64,000 bases of DNA from Pontibacter qinzhouensis (GCF_008017455.1 NZ_VRTY01000019.1:1-64000); one strand, 5' to 3'. Counted from the first letter of the stretch, positions 20,201-29,135 are shown. The notes: generated by a model not told the origin, from the sequence alone. Made by a program: numbers and translations.

Positions 20201-20410
20201 TTTGGCTACAACCTGCCTGCTTCTTTCCTGAGCAGAATCCACACCAACAATGCCCGTGTATTCATCAGTGGACAAAACCTCTTGACTTTTACCAAGTACA
20301 GCGGCCTAGATCCTGATATAACTGGCGTTGGTATTCTGGAAAGAGGCTTGGATGCAGGTAGCTGGCCAGCCAGCCGAGTATATTCTGTAGGCTTAAATTT
20401 TGAGTTTTAA
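17243..20410 (+). CDS. SusC/RagA-family TonB-linked outer-membrane transporter
   Basis: A 1055-residue glycan importer. It has an N-terminal signal region, a carboxypeptidase-like beta domain ('VTGKVTDENGGGLPGVSVSV', about 54-130), the SusC plug signature ('DIRGVASFTNTSPLYVIDG') with 'IESIQILKDASAAAIYGSRA' (about 215-255), and a long barrel ending in aromatic 'YSVGLNFEF'. It pairs with the SusD gene 26 bases downstream and heads a glycoside hydrolase cluster with GH43 and GH2 enzymes. Import of an arabinose- or xylose-containing oligosaccharide is therefore likely. The signal peptide is longer than usual. Confidence 0.95.
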   Translation: MNKTLSNLLSGVASTTATIMLVQFSLHNTAVAADNDYLRSRHVISNNLKVAITVTGKVTDENGGGLPGVSVSVKGTSIGTVTDIDGNFSLNVPDGQESGTLVFTYVGYTAQEVPINNRSNISIQLAPDSRTLGEVVVIGYQTIRKEDLTGAASVIAPEAARQVTAATVAESIQGLAPGVTVRNSGRPGAGAAIDIRGVASFTNTSPLYVIDGMIADASPTINPNDIESIQILKDASAAAIYGSRAGNGVIIITTKRGAQGPAKIGVSIKQGVQQIPKLWNVMNSEEFAATQRQQFANSGDTPPGSVSLTPPPATGPNSVRHWTVTDTDWQDETTQLGTLSDYNVTLSGGGEAGNYLISGSYFTNDGVVKGNTFDRASLRINTQGKKGRFTFGENLVLTHSWEERPLLVNPFYDMPQLLPVIPVRHPNMITADNPGGWGLGDQTFAPIYGWNYLAMRELFESTHKYSRVVGNAYADFEIFDWLKYRFNAGLDAGFDFHQNVRRQGNWVLAQAFEPTHVYQDRQNFNTVLLEHTLNFGKTFDRHNINGVVGYTQQYNRRDRMEARRNELVNFGGEYLTTIGSAIGDQTSEGGIMENYRIFGTLGRLNYTFDDKYLVTLTGRYDQDSRFGTDNRSKFFPSIALGWRISEENFLNAPWLSDLKLRASYGQLGIATVGSWDYIGVINNNPRVVFGPNNDFIGVGAYQASLVNPDLRWETRTSQNIGFDAALFNNRVILTAEYYHSLSKDVLTRLPIPFYTGNLEGDPFVNAASISNRGVEFSATYRSQENPFKWDVTANFTTIKNRVEDVGNLGEGIDYLIAGNTRSQIGRGIGEWYVLQTDGIFQSEEEVRNHVSSDGTIIQPFSKPGDIRFKDLNDDGQVNDGDRTFSGSPWPTLQTGAQFNASYRGFTFNMQLIGVFGHTVYNDVRRILDSYVNTNFRRDISPWTPENTNTSDPRLARNTEEGIIFNNQGQSDRWLENASYVRIRNIEFGYNLPASFLSRIHTNNARVFISGQNLLTFTKYSGLDPDITGVGILERGLDAGSWPASRVYSVGLNFEF

Positions 20411-20436
20411 TTATTAGTCTAAAGACGAACTTCTTT

Positions 20437-21984
20437 ATGAAAAAGATAATAAGCTATTTTTTAGTGTTCGGAGCAATTTTATCCAGCTGTAATACTGACC
20501 TGGATATTCCGAACCCTAATCGTCCTACAACAGGACAGTTCTGGCAGACTGCAACTGATGCGCAGCAGGGCGTGAATGCTGTCTACAGTACACTACACCG
20601 TGGGCCTATTGTATTGTGGCAGTGGTTCTACTATACCGTTCGCTCCGATGAAGCGTTTAGCCGAAGCCCGGATGTTGCGATTCCCAATAACATGGACCGG
20701 TTCTTAATTACAGATTTTAACTTCGGCAGAACGAACGATGTATACGGCAATAATTACATTGGTATATTTCGTGCGAACCAGGTGCTGGCCAATGTGCCTG
20801 ACATAGAAATGGACGAGACACTGAAGGCGCGCATTTTAGCAGAAGCTAAGTTCTTCAGAGGGTTCTTCTATTACAATCTGGCAAGCTTGTTCGGCAATGT
20901 TCCACTTATTGTAGAGCCATCACTTCCTACTGACCTGCCGCCCAATGCCACTAGAGCGGAAATATGGGCGCAGGCAGCCAGAGACCTGACAGAGGCAGCT
21001 GAGGCACTACCCCTCCGCTATAGTGGCAACGATGTGGGCCGGGTAACAAAAGGCGCAGCTTATGCACTATTAGCTAAGGTTTATATGCAGCAGCGCAACT
21101 GGGATGCCGCCCGTGTTCCGTTAGAATGGTTAGTAACCGGCGAAGGAAATGGTGTATATGACCTGGTACCTGACTACCGTCATAACTTTTTGGCTACTAC
21201 TGAGAACAACATAGAGTCTGTGTTCGAGTGGCAGTTTGCTACGAACGAGTCTGAGTTTACCGATAACGATGTGCAGACGCCAAATCATAACTATGGTTCT
21301 CCGCTTGCCCAGTTTATTGCGCCGGCAAACGTAGGTTTCTCCGATGCCGAAATGCACCGCTGGGTAGTAGAGGAGTTTAACGAACAAACTGCGAACGGTC
21401 AAAGAGATCCGCGTGTGGCTGCATCTTTCTTCTTCGATTTTATGGATGAGAGAGGCCCTGCAAACACGATGATTTACGGAGTAACATTTACAGAGCGTTA
21501 TGGTGCAAACGATAACCGGGTTTGGCTTAGAAAATTCTCAAACGATGCAGAGCCGGGTCGTGGAGCCGAAGGGTTCCGTTCTGCTAATAATTATCGCTTT
21601 ATCCGATATGCCGATGTGCTGCTGATGTATGCTGAAGTGCTAAACGAACTTGGCAGAACAGCAGAAGCGTATCCGCATGTGGACCGTGTTAGACAAAGAG
21701 TTGGCTTACGTTCCTTAACGCAGGCAAGACCCGGGCTCAACCAGGCAGCATTCCGCCAGCAGATCGAGCATGAGCGTGTAACAGAACTGGCCGGCGAAGG
21801 CCACCGTTGGAATGATCTTGACCGTTGGGGTTATTTCGAATCGCAGGATAAGCTGAATATACTTATCCAAAGAGATCCGGCTTTTAACACCTTCCGGTTA
21901 GATCGTCATAGACTGCTGCCTCTGCCGCAACGCGATGTTGATATCAACCCTAATCTGGTTCAAAACCCGAATTATTCATCTTAG
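20437..21984 (+). CDS. RagB/SusD-family surface glycan-binding lipoprotein
   Basis: A 515-residue SusD-like lid protein: lipoprotein signal with Cys18 in 'GAILSSCNTDLD', N-terminal TPR-type helices ('AEAKFFRGFFYYNLASLFG', a hallmark), and the C-terminal 'FRQQIEHERVTELAGEGHRW' and 'LLPLPQRDVDINPNLVQNP' typical of the family. It forms the extracellular lid on the SusC barrel. A strong terminator 14 bases after the stop ends the operon, so the glycoside hydrolase genes downstream are transcribed separately or by read-through. Confidence 0.95.
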   Translation: MKKIISYFLVFGAILSSCNTDLDIPNPNRPTTGQFWQTATDAQQGVNAVYSTLHRGPIVLWQWFYYTVRSDEAFSRSPDVAIPNNMDRFLITDFNFGRTNDVYGNNYIGIFRANQVLANVPDIEMDETLKARILAEAKFFRGFFYYNLASLFGNVPLIVEPSLPTDLPPNATRAEIWAQAARDLTEAAEALPLRYSGNDVGRVTKGAAYALLAKVYMQQRNWDAARVPLEWLVTGEGNGVYDLVPDYRHNFLATTENNIESVFEWQFATNESEFTDNDVQTPNHNYGSPLAQFIAPANVGFSDAEMHRWVVEEFNEQTANGQRDPRVAASFFFDFMDERGPANTMIYGVTFTERYGANDNRVWLRKFSNDAEPGRGAEGFRSANNYRFIRYADVLLMYAEVLNELGRTAEAYPHVDRVRQRVGLRSLTQARPGLNQAAFRQQIEHERVTELAGEGHRWNDLDRWGYFESQDKLNILIQRDPAFNTFRLDRHRLLPLPQRDVDINPNLVQNPNYSS

Positions 21985-21997
21985 GTTATTACCACTA

Positions 21998-22046
21998 ACA
22001 GGGCCCTGCATTTGTCTGAGAAGGCGAAGCAGGGCTCTGTTTTTTA
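21998..22046 (+). terminator. Terminator of the first susC-susD operon
   Basis: Arms AACAGGGCCCTGC / GCAGGGCTCTGTT (one G-T mismatch) with a 16-base loop and a TTTTTT run. Confidence 0.9.
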
Positions 22047-22215
22047 TGCCTAGACGGAAACGCAAATATTTAAGTGCTTAATGACTGTAACTACCAAATG
22101 TTCGTGTATTTTAGTGCTACTTTCAGTCCCGATTTCTAATGCTGCGTAAGCTCTTTTAGGCGGTGCTTTTGCCCCACCTCATAGCCATATCGCTGCTAAA
22201 ACGACATTATAAACT

Positions 22216-23289
22216 ATGAAACATACCCATACCTTCTTGCTGGCTTTCTGCTGTTTTCTGTTGTGTAGCAGTGCAGGTTGCAAAAAAGAAACAGATCCGG
22301 GCCAAACGACAACCACACCGCCTCCCTCAGGTCCCGAAACTACTTTTTCAAACCCTTTGCTGCCAAGCGGCCCCGACCCTTGGGTGGCTCAAAAAGACAG
22401 CTTTTACTACTACACCCATACCTTAGGCAACCGCATCGGGCTGGCCAAAACAAAGCACATGTCGCAACTGAAGGAGGCTCCGTTGCAAACCGTCTGGACA
22501 CCTCCTGCACTTGGTCTTTATTCCCGCAACCTGTGGGCACCGGAGCTACACAGGTTAGATGGCAAATGGTATGTGTACTTCGCGGCAGACGGCGGGCAGG
22601 ATGTTGACCACCGCATGTACGTTATCGAAAATGCTTCTGATGATCCCACCACCGGCACCTGGGAGTTTAAAGGCAAAATTTCTGATACCTCAGATAAATG
22701 GGCCATAGACGGCACGGTGCTGGAGTACAACGGTGAGCGCTACTTTCTTTGGTCAGGTTGGAGGGGCGATAACGATCCGGGCATTCAGCAACTCTACATT
22801 GCCCGCATGAGCAACCCCTGGACGCTGGTAGGAGAACGCGTGATGCTTTCAGAACCTGTTTACCCCTGGGAGCGAAATGGCTTTGTAAACGAAGGCCCTC
22901 AAATACTTAAAAATAAGGATGGGCGCGTATTTATGATCTACTCCGCCAGCGGCTGCTGGACAGATGATTATACACTGGGTATGATGACTCTGAAAGAAGG
23001 AGGAAACCCGCTGTTGCCATCTGACTGGAGTAAACACCCTAACCCGGTTTTCTCTAAAAGACCGGCCAGCAATGCTTATGGTCCTGGTCACAACGGCTTC
23101 TTTACATCGCCAGACGGCACCGAAGACTGGATTATTTACCATGCTAACCCTTCGCCCGGGCAAGGTTGCAGCGGATCGCGAAGCCCCAGAATTCAGAAAT
23201 TTACCTGGAATGCAGACGGAACTCCGAATTTTGGCGAACCTGTTCCGCTTAGCGCACAACAAACTAGACCTTCCGGCGAGGTGAAATAA
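22216..23289 (+). CDS. GH43-family glycoside hydrolase lipoprotein
   Basis: A 357-residue five-blade beta-propeller hydrolase. The lipoprotein signal ends at Cys22 ('CSSAGC'). The three GH43 acidic residues are visible: catalytic base Asp54 in 'SGPDPWVAQ', pKa-modulating Asp165 in 'KWAIDGTVLE' and acid Glu226 in 'VNEGPQILK'. The family comprises alpha-L-arabinofuranosidases, arabinanases and beta-xylosidases; the subfamily cannot be fixed by eye. There is no accessory module. It is the first enzyme gene of the polysaccharide locus, 170 bases after the susC-susD terminator. Confidence 0.92.
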   Translation: MKHTHTFLLAFCCFLLCSSAGCKKETDPGQTTTTPPPSGPETTFSNPLLPSGPDPWVAQKDSFYYYTHTLGNRIGLAKTKHMSQLKEAPLQTVWTPPALGLYSRNLWAPELHRLDGKWYVYFAADGGQDVDHRMYVIENASDDPTTGTWEFKGKISDTSDKWAIDGTVLEYNGERYFLWSGWRGDNDPGIQQLYIARMSNPWTLVGERVMLSEPVYPWERNGFVNEGPQILKNKDGRVFMIYSASGCWTDDYTLGMMTLKEGGNPLLPSDWSKHPNPVFSKRPASNAYGPGHNGFFTSPDGTEDWIIYHANPSPGQGCSGSRSPRIQKFTWNADGTPNFGEPVPLSAQQTRPSGEVK

Positions 23290-23494
23290 TAACCTGTGAA
23301 GTTTATTCTAGAAGAAGTTGTAAAGATTCTGCCACTTGTACCTTCCACTCCTGAAGTAAACAGGCATATTAGCTTGCTGAGAATACTGGTAGTATGAATA
23401 TTTATTTTTGCCAAGTAGTAAATGCTTATAGATCAGGTACTCGCAGGGTTAGAGACAAGTTGTTTCCGGAGAAGAGCCAAGTTGCTGTTTGGCA

Positions 23495-23551
23495 GATTAT
23501 TTAAATGAAATTAGCCTCCAGAAGCTTTTTCGCTCTTTTTATGCCAAGGGT
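23495..23551 (-). repeat. 57-bp intergenic repeat, full copy (left member of inverted pair)
   Basis: Minus-strand reading: ACCCTTGGC, GCTTCTGGAGGC, CATTTAAATAATC. Its left box faces that of the next copy. Confidence 0.83.
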
Positions 23552-23611
23552 AGAAGGCTGCTTTTTCACTTTTAAATTTATTAGTAGATAAGGAAGAGAA
23601 AGCAAATTTAC

Positions 23612-23668
23612 ACCCTTGACAATTTTTCGTCACAAAAGCTTCTGAAGGCTGTTTTCATTCTAATAATT
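23612..23668 (+). repeat. 57-bp intergenic repeat, full copy (right member of inverted pair)
   Basis: ACCCTTGAC, GCTTCTGAAGGC, CATTCTAATAATT. Together with the copy at 23495 it makes a 174-base imperfect inverted repeat. Confidence 0.87.
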
Positions 23669-23850
23669 TGATTTCGCCAATGAACATAGCAGCTGAAGTT
23701 AACTGCATGTAAGGATGTATAATTTGTCTTGCCTAGCCTGACTAATACGGTAACGTATAGCCTACCCAATATTCAGAGTTTCCAAATTGAGTCACTAGTT
23801 GAGTGCCCATTCCTTTAAACTAACCACGATACATTACTCCGACATAGACC

Positions 23851-25710
23851 ATGAGAAAGAACCGTATACTTTTGCTGCTCATCTTCCTGTTGCAGGCAGG
23901 CTTATTAACTGCTCAAAATTCAAAATGGCAGCCCGTAGTAGGCAAAATTATGAGCCCCTGGGCAGACAAGGTGAATCCTGAAAGCCCCTTGCCGGAATAC
24001 CCGCGCCCGCAGCTGGTGCGCGAAAACAACTGGCAAAACCTGAACGGCCTCTGGGATTATGCCATCGTGCCGAAGGCGCAGCAAAGCACCAAACCAACGG
24101 CTTTCGAGGGACGCATTCTGGTGCCTTTTGCTGTAGAGTCGGCGCTCTCGGGGGTAGGTAAAACAGTGGGAGCGGAGCAGGTGCTGTGGTACCGAAAGCA
24201 GGTGCAGGTGCCTGCCAAACTGCGTCGCCAGCAGGTGCTGCTCCATTTCGGGGCCGTAGACTGGCAATGCGACGTGTACGTGAATGGCAAAAAAGCAGGA
24301 AGTCATGCAGGAGGTTACGATCCGTTTTCAATAGATATTACCTCTTTCCTCACCAACTCAAGCCAACAGGAAATAGCTGTAAGCGTTTGGGACCCGAGCA
24401 ACGATGGGCCGCAGCCACGCGGCAAACAAGTTAAGAAACCGGAGTCGATTTGGTACACGCCTGTAACCGGTATTTGGCAAACAGTCTGGCTCGAAGCAGT
24501 TCCTGCCACCTACATTGCCGCCACCCGCCAGACACCTTCTGTAGATGCAGGCACCGTTACCGTTACAGCCAATGTGGAGCAGGCGCAGGCAAACGACAGA
24601 ATAAGAGTATCGGCCTGGCAGGGCAAAAAGAAGTTGGTGGAGCAGGAAGTTGCCGCTAATGCAGAGGCTGTTTTAAAGTTGGCAAACCCAATGCTCTGGA
24701 CACCGGAGAACCCGCACCTGTACGACTTGCAGGTGGCGGTGGTGCGCAACAACAAAGTGGTAGACCAGGTGAAAAGCTATTTCGCCATGCGCAAAATCAG
24801 TATGGAGCCCGATGCAAACGGCATACAACGCATGCTGCTCAACAACGAATTTGTTTTTCAGTTCGGGCCTCTGGACCAGGGTTGGTGGCCCGATGGTTTA
24901 TACACTGCCCCAACAGAAGAAGCCCTGAAATTCGACATAGAAAAGACAAAAGAGATGGGCTTTAACATGATCAGGAAGCACGTGAAGGTTGAGCCTGCCC
25001 GCTGGTACTACCACTGCGACCGCATGGGCATGCTGGTGTGGCAGGATATGCCGAACGGCGACTGGGGCCAGTTCTGGGAAAACAACCCGGGCATAGAAGG
25101 CCGTGGCGGTGACATGACCCGAACTCCTGAATCTGAGAAAATATTCCGCACCGAATGGGCTGCCATCATGAGCGCCCTGCACAATTTCCCGAGTATTGTG
25201 GTGTGGGTGCCGTTTAACGAAGCCTGGGGCCAGTTTAAGACCGTAGAAATTACCGAATGGACTATGCAACAGGACCCTTCGCGGCTAGTGAACAGCGCCA
25301 GTGGCGGCAACTTTCATCCGGTAGGGCATATCATAGACCTGCATAACTATCCAGACCCTGCTATGCCTCGGGCAGACCTTTTCGGGCAGAAGCAGATACT
25401 GGTGCTCGGAGAGTACGGTGGCCTCGGTTTGCCGGTAGAGGGCCACACCTGGCAGGACAAAGACAACTGGGGCTACCAAAGCTTCAAAAGTACCGATGAA
25501 CTATTTAAACGCTACAGCTCCTTTATCGACAGGCTCGAAGAACTGATTCCAAGAGGCTTATCGGCGGCTGTTTATACCCAGACCACCGATGTAGAGATAG
25601 AAACCAACGGCCTCATTACCTACGACCGGAAAGTGGTAAAATTACCTGCCCAGAAGCTAAAGCAGGTGCACAGCAAACTGTATAAACCCAACCAGGTGAA
25701 GCTGAAGTAA
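23851..25710 (+). CDS. GH2-family glycoside hydrolase
   Basis: A 619-residue exported enzyme (signal peptide 'LLLLIFLLQAGLLTAQ') with the GH2 order: jelly-roll sugar-binding domain ('WQNLNGLWDYAI' to 'YDPFSIDITSFL'), Ig-like domain (about 220-310) and a TIM barrel. The acid/base is Glu457 in 'VPFNEAWGQ' and the nucleophile Glu521 in 'LVLGEYGGLG'. Family members act on beta-galactosides, beta-glucuronides, beta-mannosides or alpha-L-arabinosides; the GH43 neighbours favour trimming of side chains on an arabinose/xylose-rich glycan. No C-terminal extra modules are present, so it is shorter than LacZ-type enzymes. Confidence 0.9.
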   Translation: MRKNRILLLLIFLLQAGLLTAQNSKWQPVVGKIMSPWADKVNPESPLPEYPRPQLVRENNWQNLNGLWDYAIVPKAQQSTKPTAFEGRILVPFAVESALSGVGKTVGAEQVLWYRKQVQVPAKLRRQQVLLHFGAVDWQCDVYVNGKKAGSHAGGYDPFSIDITSFLTNSSQQEIAVSVWDPSNDGPQPRGKQVKKPESIWYTPVTGIWQTVWLEAVPATYIAATRQTPSVDAGTVTVTANVEQAQANDRIRVSAWQGKKKLVEQEVAANAEAVLKLANPMLWTPENPHLYDLQVAVVRNNKVVDQVKSYFAMRKISMEPDANGIQRMLLNNEFVFQFGPLDQGWWPDGLYTAPTEEALKFDIEKTKEMGFNMIRKHVKVEPARWYYHCDRMGMLVWQDMPNGDWGQFWENNPGIEGRGGDMTRTPESEKIFRTEWAAIMSALHNFPSIVVWVPFNEAWGQFKTVEITEWTMQQDPSRLVNSASGGNFHPVGHIIDLHNYPDPAMPRADLFGQKQILVLGEYGGLGLPVEGHTWQDKDNWGYQSFKSTDELFKRYSSFIDRLEELIPRGLSAAVYTQTTDVEIETNGLITYDRKVVKLPAQKLKQVHSKLYKPNQVKLK

Positions 25711-25783
25711 TAATCTGCCATAGCGCTTGCAGGTCCACATGCGGTGAAGTGAGCGCTATGGCGATACAGCAAAACCATTGTCA

Positions 25784-25841
25784 ACCCTTGACCTGAAAAC
25801 CGACCTAATGGCTTTTGAAGGCATTTTTCCTTTAAATAATT
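25784..25841 (+). repeat. 57-bp intergenic repeat, full copy (58 bp)
   Basis: ACCCTTGAC left, GGCTTTTGAAGGC centre, TTTAAATAATT right, with one extra base. It sits in the 300-base gap between the GH2 gene and the next GH43 gene, which otherwise shows nothing. Confidence 0.83.
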
Positions 25842-26010
25842 CTGGCCTTATGTAACCGAAGATTAAATTGAAGCCCTCAGAACGTTTTACAGATTTTTTA
25901 AATTTAAAACAGGCAAAAATTCTTATATCTTGATACTTGTGTCCTGGTTACAGAAGTGGAACAACTTCGGATGGCAGGAAGCCGATACATATTCTATAAA
26001 GCTATACCCC

Positions 26011-27399
26011 ATGATGAAACTAGCACCAACGCAACTCTTGCTGCTGCTGGCTCTCGCCTTTACAGCCTGCAGTCCTGCTTCTGATAAAGCCGCAGAGGAA
26101 CAACAGGCTACTGCCGGCGAACAAGCCTATACCGGCAACCCGATTCTGCCTGGCAATTTCGCAGATCCGCACATCATACAGCACCAGGACACTTTCTACA
26201 TATATGCTACTACCGGTGCCGAGGCTACCGTGTGGCGCTCTGCCGACTTTGTGAACTGGCGCCTTACCAAATTAAACTGGCCCACCAGCATGCAGAAGCC
26301 TGATATCTGGGCACCGGGCATTACGCAGGGCAAAGACGGAAAATTCTACCTCTACACCTCCACCGACCATAACATTTATGCAGGAGTAGCCGAACATCCG
26401 CTTGGCCCATTCACGAACCTGCTCGGAGGCGATAGCATCTTTATTGAAAACAGGCAGTGGTGGAGCAAAATGCACAGCATAGATGCCGACCCATTTGTTG
26501 ATGATGATGGCCAGGCATACCTCTACTGGGGCTCCGGTTTCGACTTTAAAGATGGCATTTGTGCCGTAGGGTTGCTCAACGACGATATGGCTTCGTTTAA
26601 GAAGCAACCAGAGTTGGTTACGCCCAAAGGTTATTTTGAAGGTCCGCACATGATGAAGCGCAACGACATCTACTACCTCATGTACTCCGACGGCCTCTAC
26701 TACGACTCCACCTACAAAGTACGCTACGCCATGTCCGATAAGCCGACAGGTCCGTTCTTGCAAGGCAAGAACAGCCCGATTTTAACCGCTACTCCCGATG
26801 GTAAAATCAGCGGCCCCGGCCACCACTCCACCATAAAGCTCCAAAACGATTATTATATGGTGTACCATCGCCACGTATACCCGTTCTACAAAGGCATCCG
26901 GCAGGTCTGCATCGATAAGATGGAGTTCGAAGAAGATGGCGCTATTAAACGCATGGTTGCTACGCAGGAGGGCATTCCGTTAGGTTTTGCCAAGGCAACG
27001 GCTACACGTAAGCAACTTCAGCCTGTCGAAGTTAAGACCTCTGGTGTGGTAAGCTCCGATTACGAAGCGGACAAGGCATTCGACCATAACAACGGTACCC
27101 TCTGGGCAGCACCCAAAACCACAGCTGCCTCCTGGTTGCAAGCCGATTTAGGAGAAGAGACAACCGTTAAAGCAGTAGCGCCTGTCTTTGATGAGGTAAT
27201 GGGGAATTACGATTATAAAATTGAAAGCTCCTCTGATGGGCAAACCTGGAGCCCTTATGCAGCAGGCAACAACGCTGCCGCAAAAGAGTGGCCGGTAGAG
27301 CACCAGAAAGAGGTGAAAGCCAGGTTCATCCGGATAAATATTACCAATAACATATCCAATTCAGAAAGAACCGGCCTGTGGGAGCTGAAGCTGTTTTAG
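26011..27399 (+). CDS. GH43-family glycoside hydrolase with C-terminal F5/8 type C (discoidin-like) module
   Basis: The protein is a 462-residue lipoprotein (lipobox Cys20 in 'ALAFTACSP'). The start is the tandem ATG at 26011/26014; the open frame from a TTG at 25930 precedes the signal peptide and is discarded. The GH43 propeller spans about 40-340: base Asp52 ('NFADPHII'), the 'SIDADPFVDDDGQAYLYW' segment with Asp158/Asp160, and acid Glu210 in 'GYFEGPHMM'. A C-terminal ~120-residue beta domain ('ASWLQADLGEETTV', 'VKARFIRINITNN') has the form of a galactose-binding-like carbohydrate module. Likely an exo-acting arabinofuranosidase or xylosidase. Confidence 0.92.
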   Translation: MMKLAPTQLLLLLALAFTACSPASDKAAEEQQATAGEQAYTGNPILPGNFADPHIIQHQDTFYIYATTGAEATVWRSADFVNWRLTKLNWPTSMQKPDIWAPGITQGKDGKFYLYTSTDHNIYAGVAEHPLGPFTNLLGGDSIFIENRQWWSKMHSIDADPFVDDDGQAYLYWGSGFDFKDGICAVGLLNDDMASFKKQPELVTPKGYFEGPHMMKRNDIYYLMYSDGLYYDSTYKVRYAMSDKPTGPFLQGKNSPILTATPDGKISGPGHHSTIKLQNDYYMVYHRHVYPFYKGIRQVCIDKMEFEEDGAIKRMVATQEGIPLGFAKATATRKQLQPVEVKTSGVVSSDYEADKAFDHNNGTLWAAPKTTAASWLQADLGEETTVKAVAPVFDEVMGNYDYKIESSSDGQTWSPYAAGNNAAAKEWPVEHQKEVKARFIRINITNNISNSERTGLWELKLF

Positions 27400-27416
27400 T
27401 TTAAGAGCTGGCGGCA

Positions 27417-27473
27417 AATTATTTAAACGAAAATGCCCTTCCGAAGCATTTTTAGAGCACAAGCCACACAGGG
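27417..27473 (-). repeat. 57-bp intergenic repeat, diverged copy
   Basis: The right half and centre (GCTTCGGAAGGGC, CGTTTAAATAATT on the minus strand) are good. The left box is degraded (ACCCTGTGTGG with one extra base). It begins 17 bases after the GH43 stop. Confidence 0.75.
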
Positions 27474-27511
27474 TTAAAAACAAGTATCATAAAGCAACAA
27501 CAATCTACACC

Positions 27512-29119
27512 ATGAAGAAACACTTTCTCTTAATTTTTCTCAGTTATTGGCTTTTTTCGTGCAGCAGCAATACCTCCGACGTTGCGACCGAAGATACAGC
27601 TACTGCCGGCAAGGTAGGTGGCAGTTACTCCAATCCAGTGCTCCCGGGCGATTATGCCGATCCGTCGGTGGTGCGGGTCGGGGAGGACTACTGGGCAACT
27701 GCTACCTCCTCAGAATGGGCACCGCTGTTTCCGTTGTTGCACTCCAAAGACCTCGTGAACTGGGCAACAGTAGGCCATGTGTTTCCGGAGAGTTTGCCTG
27801 AATGGGCCGAAGCGCATTTCTGGGCTCCCGAAATTGCACACGAAAACGGCAAGTACTACATCTACTACACTGCCAAAAAGAAAGGTGGTAACCTGTGTGT
27901 GGGAGTGGCCAGTGCCAGCAGTCCCACCGGCCCTTATACCGACCACGGCCCCCTCATTTGTCAGGAAGTTGGCTCTATTGATGGGTTCGAAATCAGAGAT
28001 GAAAACGGAGATCTTTATTTGGTCTGGAAGGAAGACGGCAACAGCAGAGGCCTGCCAACTCCTATATGGGCACAGCGCCTGAACGAAGACCGGACAGCCT
28101 TAACCGGCGAAATGTTCGAGATGTTCCGCAACGACCCCAACACCTGGGAGGGTGGCCTGGTAGAAGGTTCTGCTTTGGTGAAACGAGGCGAGTACTTTTA
28201 TCATTTCTATGCCGGCGATGCCTGCTGTGGCCGCGATTGCACCTATGGCATAGGCGTAGCCAGAGCTAAAACCTTGCGTGGCCCCTGGGAGAAGCACCCT
28301 GATAACCCTATTATGCAGAAAAACGACGACTGGAAATGCCCCGGCCATGGCACGGTAGTTACAGACCCAGGTGGGCAAGATTATATGCTGTACCACGCCT
28401 ACAGCACCAGCGCCTCCGTTTACGCAGGCCGCCAAGGTATGCTCGATAAAGTGACCTACGAAGAAAGCGGCTGGCCAAGCTTCGAAACCGGTTCGCCTGC
28501 TATTACGGCACAACTTGCGCACAACACTGGCGGAGCCCCAGCAAAAGCCACGGAGGTGCAGGAGGAGTTTACCGAAACTGCCTTGTCGCAGAGGTGGCAG
28601 TGGCCGGTGGGGCAGAAGCCACCGTTTACGCTTAGTGCAGCCTCGGAAGGAACTCTGGCGCTGCAAGCCTCGCCTGCCAACATTGGCGCTACGCTGGCGC
28701 AACGCACGCTGCAAGCCAACTACACCGCCACTACCGCCATCCGGAAAAGTGATTTGCCTGCAGGTACCATGGCAGGCCTCACCGCCATAGGCGATCAGGA
28801 AAACGCAGTTGGAGTGGCTGTTAGCCGCCAGGAGATTCTGCTTTGGTCTGTTAAGGGTGGCAGGCAGGAAACCATTGCGAAAGCTGCCGCGCCTAACGCA
28901 GACGCCATACAACTGCGGCTCACTGCTCAAAATGGGGAGCAACTAACTTTTGCGTGGAGCACCGATGGCAACGAGTGGCAAGAGCTTAATGGTGGCAAAG
29001 CAGTAGACGCTGCCTACCTTCCACCCTGGGACAGAGGAGTGCGTGTAGGGTTAACCGCCAAAGGACCAGCCTCTGCCACAGCCACTTTTAACTGGTTCCG
29101 GATGGTTAATAACAAGTAA
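27512..29119 (+). CDS. GH43-family beta-xylosidase-like lipoprotein with C-terminal beta-sandwich
   Basis: A 535-residue lipoprotein (Cys17 in 'YWLFSCSS'). The GH43 propeller has base Asp50 ('GDYADPSVV'), Asp157 in 'GSIDGFEI' and acid Glu218 in 'LVEGSALVK'. A C-terminal ~190-residue domain ('AGTMAGLTAIGDQENAVGV', 'RGVRVGLTAKG') resembles the concanavalin-like domain of GH43 xylosidases, which usually lends a lid to the active site. Cysteines in 'DACCGRDCTYG' may form disulfides. A 14-bp terminator stem follows, closing the locus. The combination supports action on xylan or arabinoxylan, though other GH43 activities are possible. Confidence 0.92.
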   Translation: MKKHFLLIFLSYWLFSCSSNTSDVATEDTATAGKVGGSYSNPVLPGDYADPSVVRVGEDYWATATSSEWAPLFPLLHSKDLVNWATVGHVFPESLPEWAEAHFWAPEIAHENGKYYIYYTAKKKGGNLCVGVASASSPTGPYTDHGPLICQEVGSIDGFEIRDENGDLYLVWKEDGNSRGLPTPIWAQRLNEDRTALTGEMFEMFRNDPNTWEGGLVEGSALVKRGEYFYHFYAGDACCGRDCTYGIGVARAKTLRGPWEKHPDNPIMQKNDDWKCPGHGTVVTDPGGQDYMLYHAYSTSASVYAGRQGMLDKVTYEESGWPSFETGSPAITAQLAHNTGGAPAKATEVQEEFTETALSQRWQWPVGQKPPFTLSAASEGTLALQASPANIGATLAQRTLQANYTATTAIRKSDLPAGTMAGLTAIGDQENAVGVAVSRQEILLWSVKGGRQETIAKAAAPNADAIQLRLTAQNGEQLTFAWSTDGNEWQELNGGKAVDAAYLPPWDRGVRVGLTAKGPASATATFNWFRMVNNK

Positions 29120-29135
29120 GGGAGACCATGGAAAA

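Larger units (their letters stand above)
23290..23850. other. Intergenic region with a convergent pair of 57-bp repeats
   Basis: Separates the first GH43 from the GH2 gene. It holds two repeat copies facing each other across 60 bases and otherwise AT-rich DNA without a gene. Confidence 0.65.
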
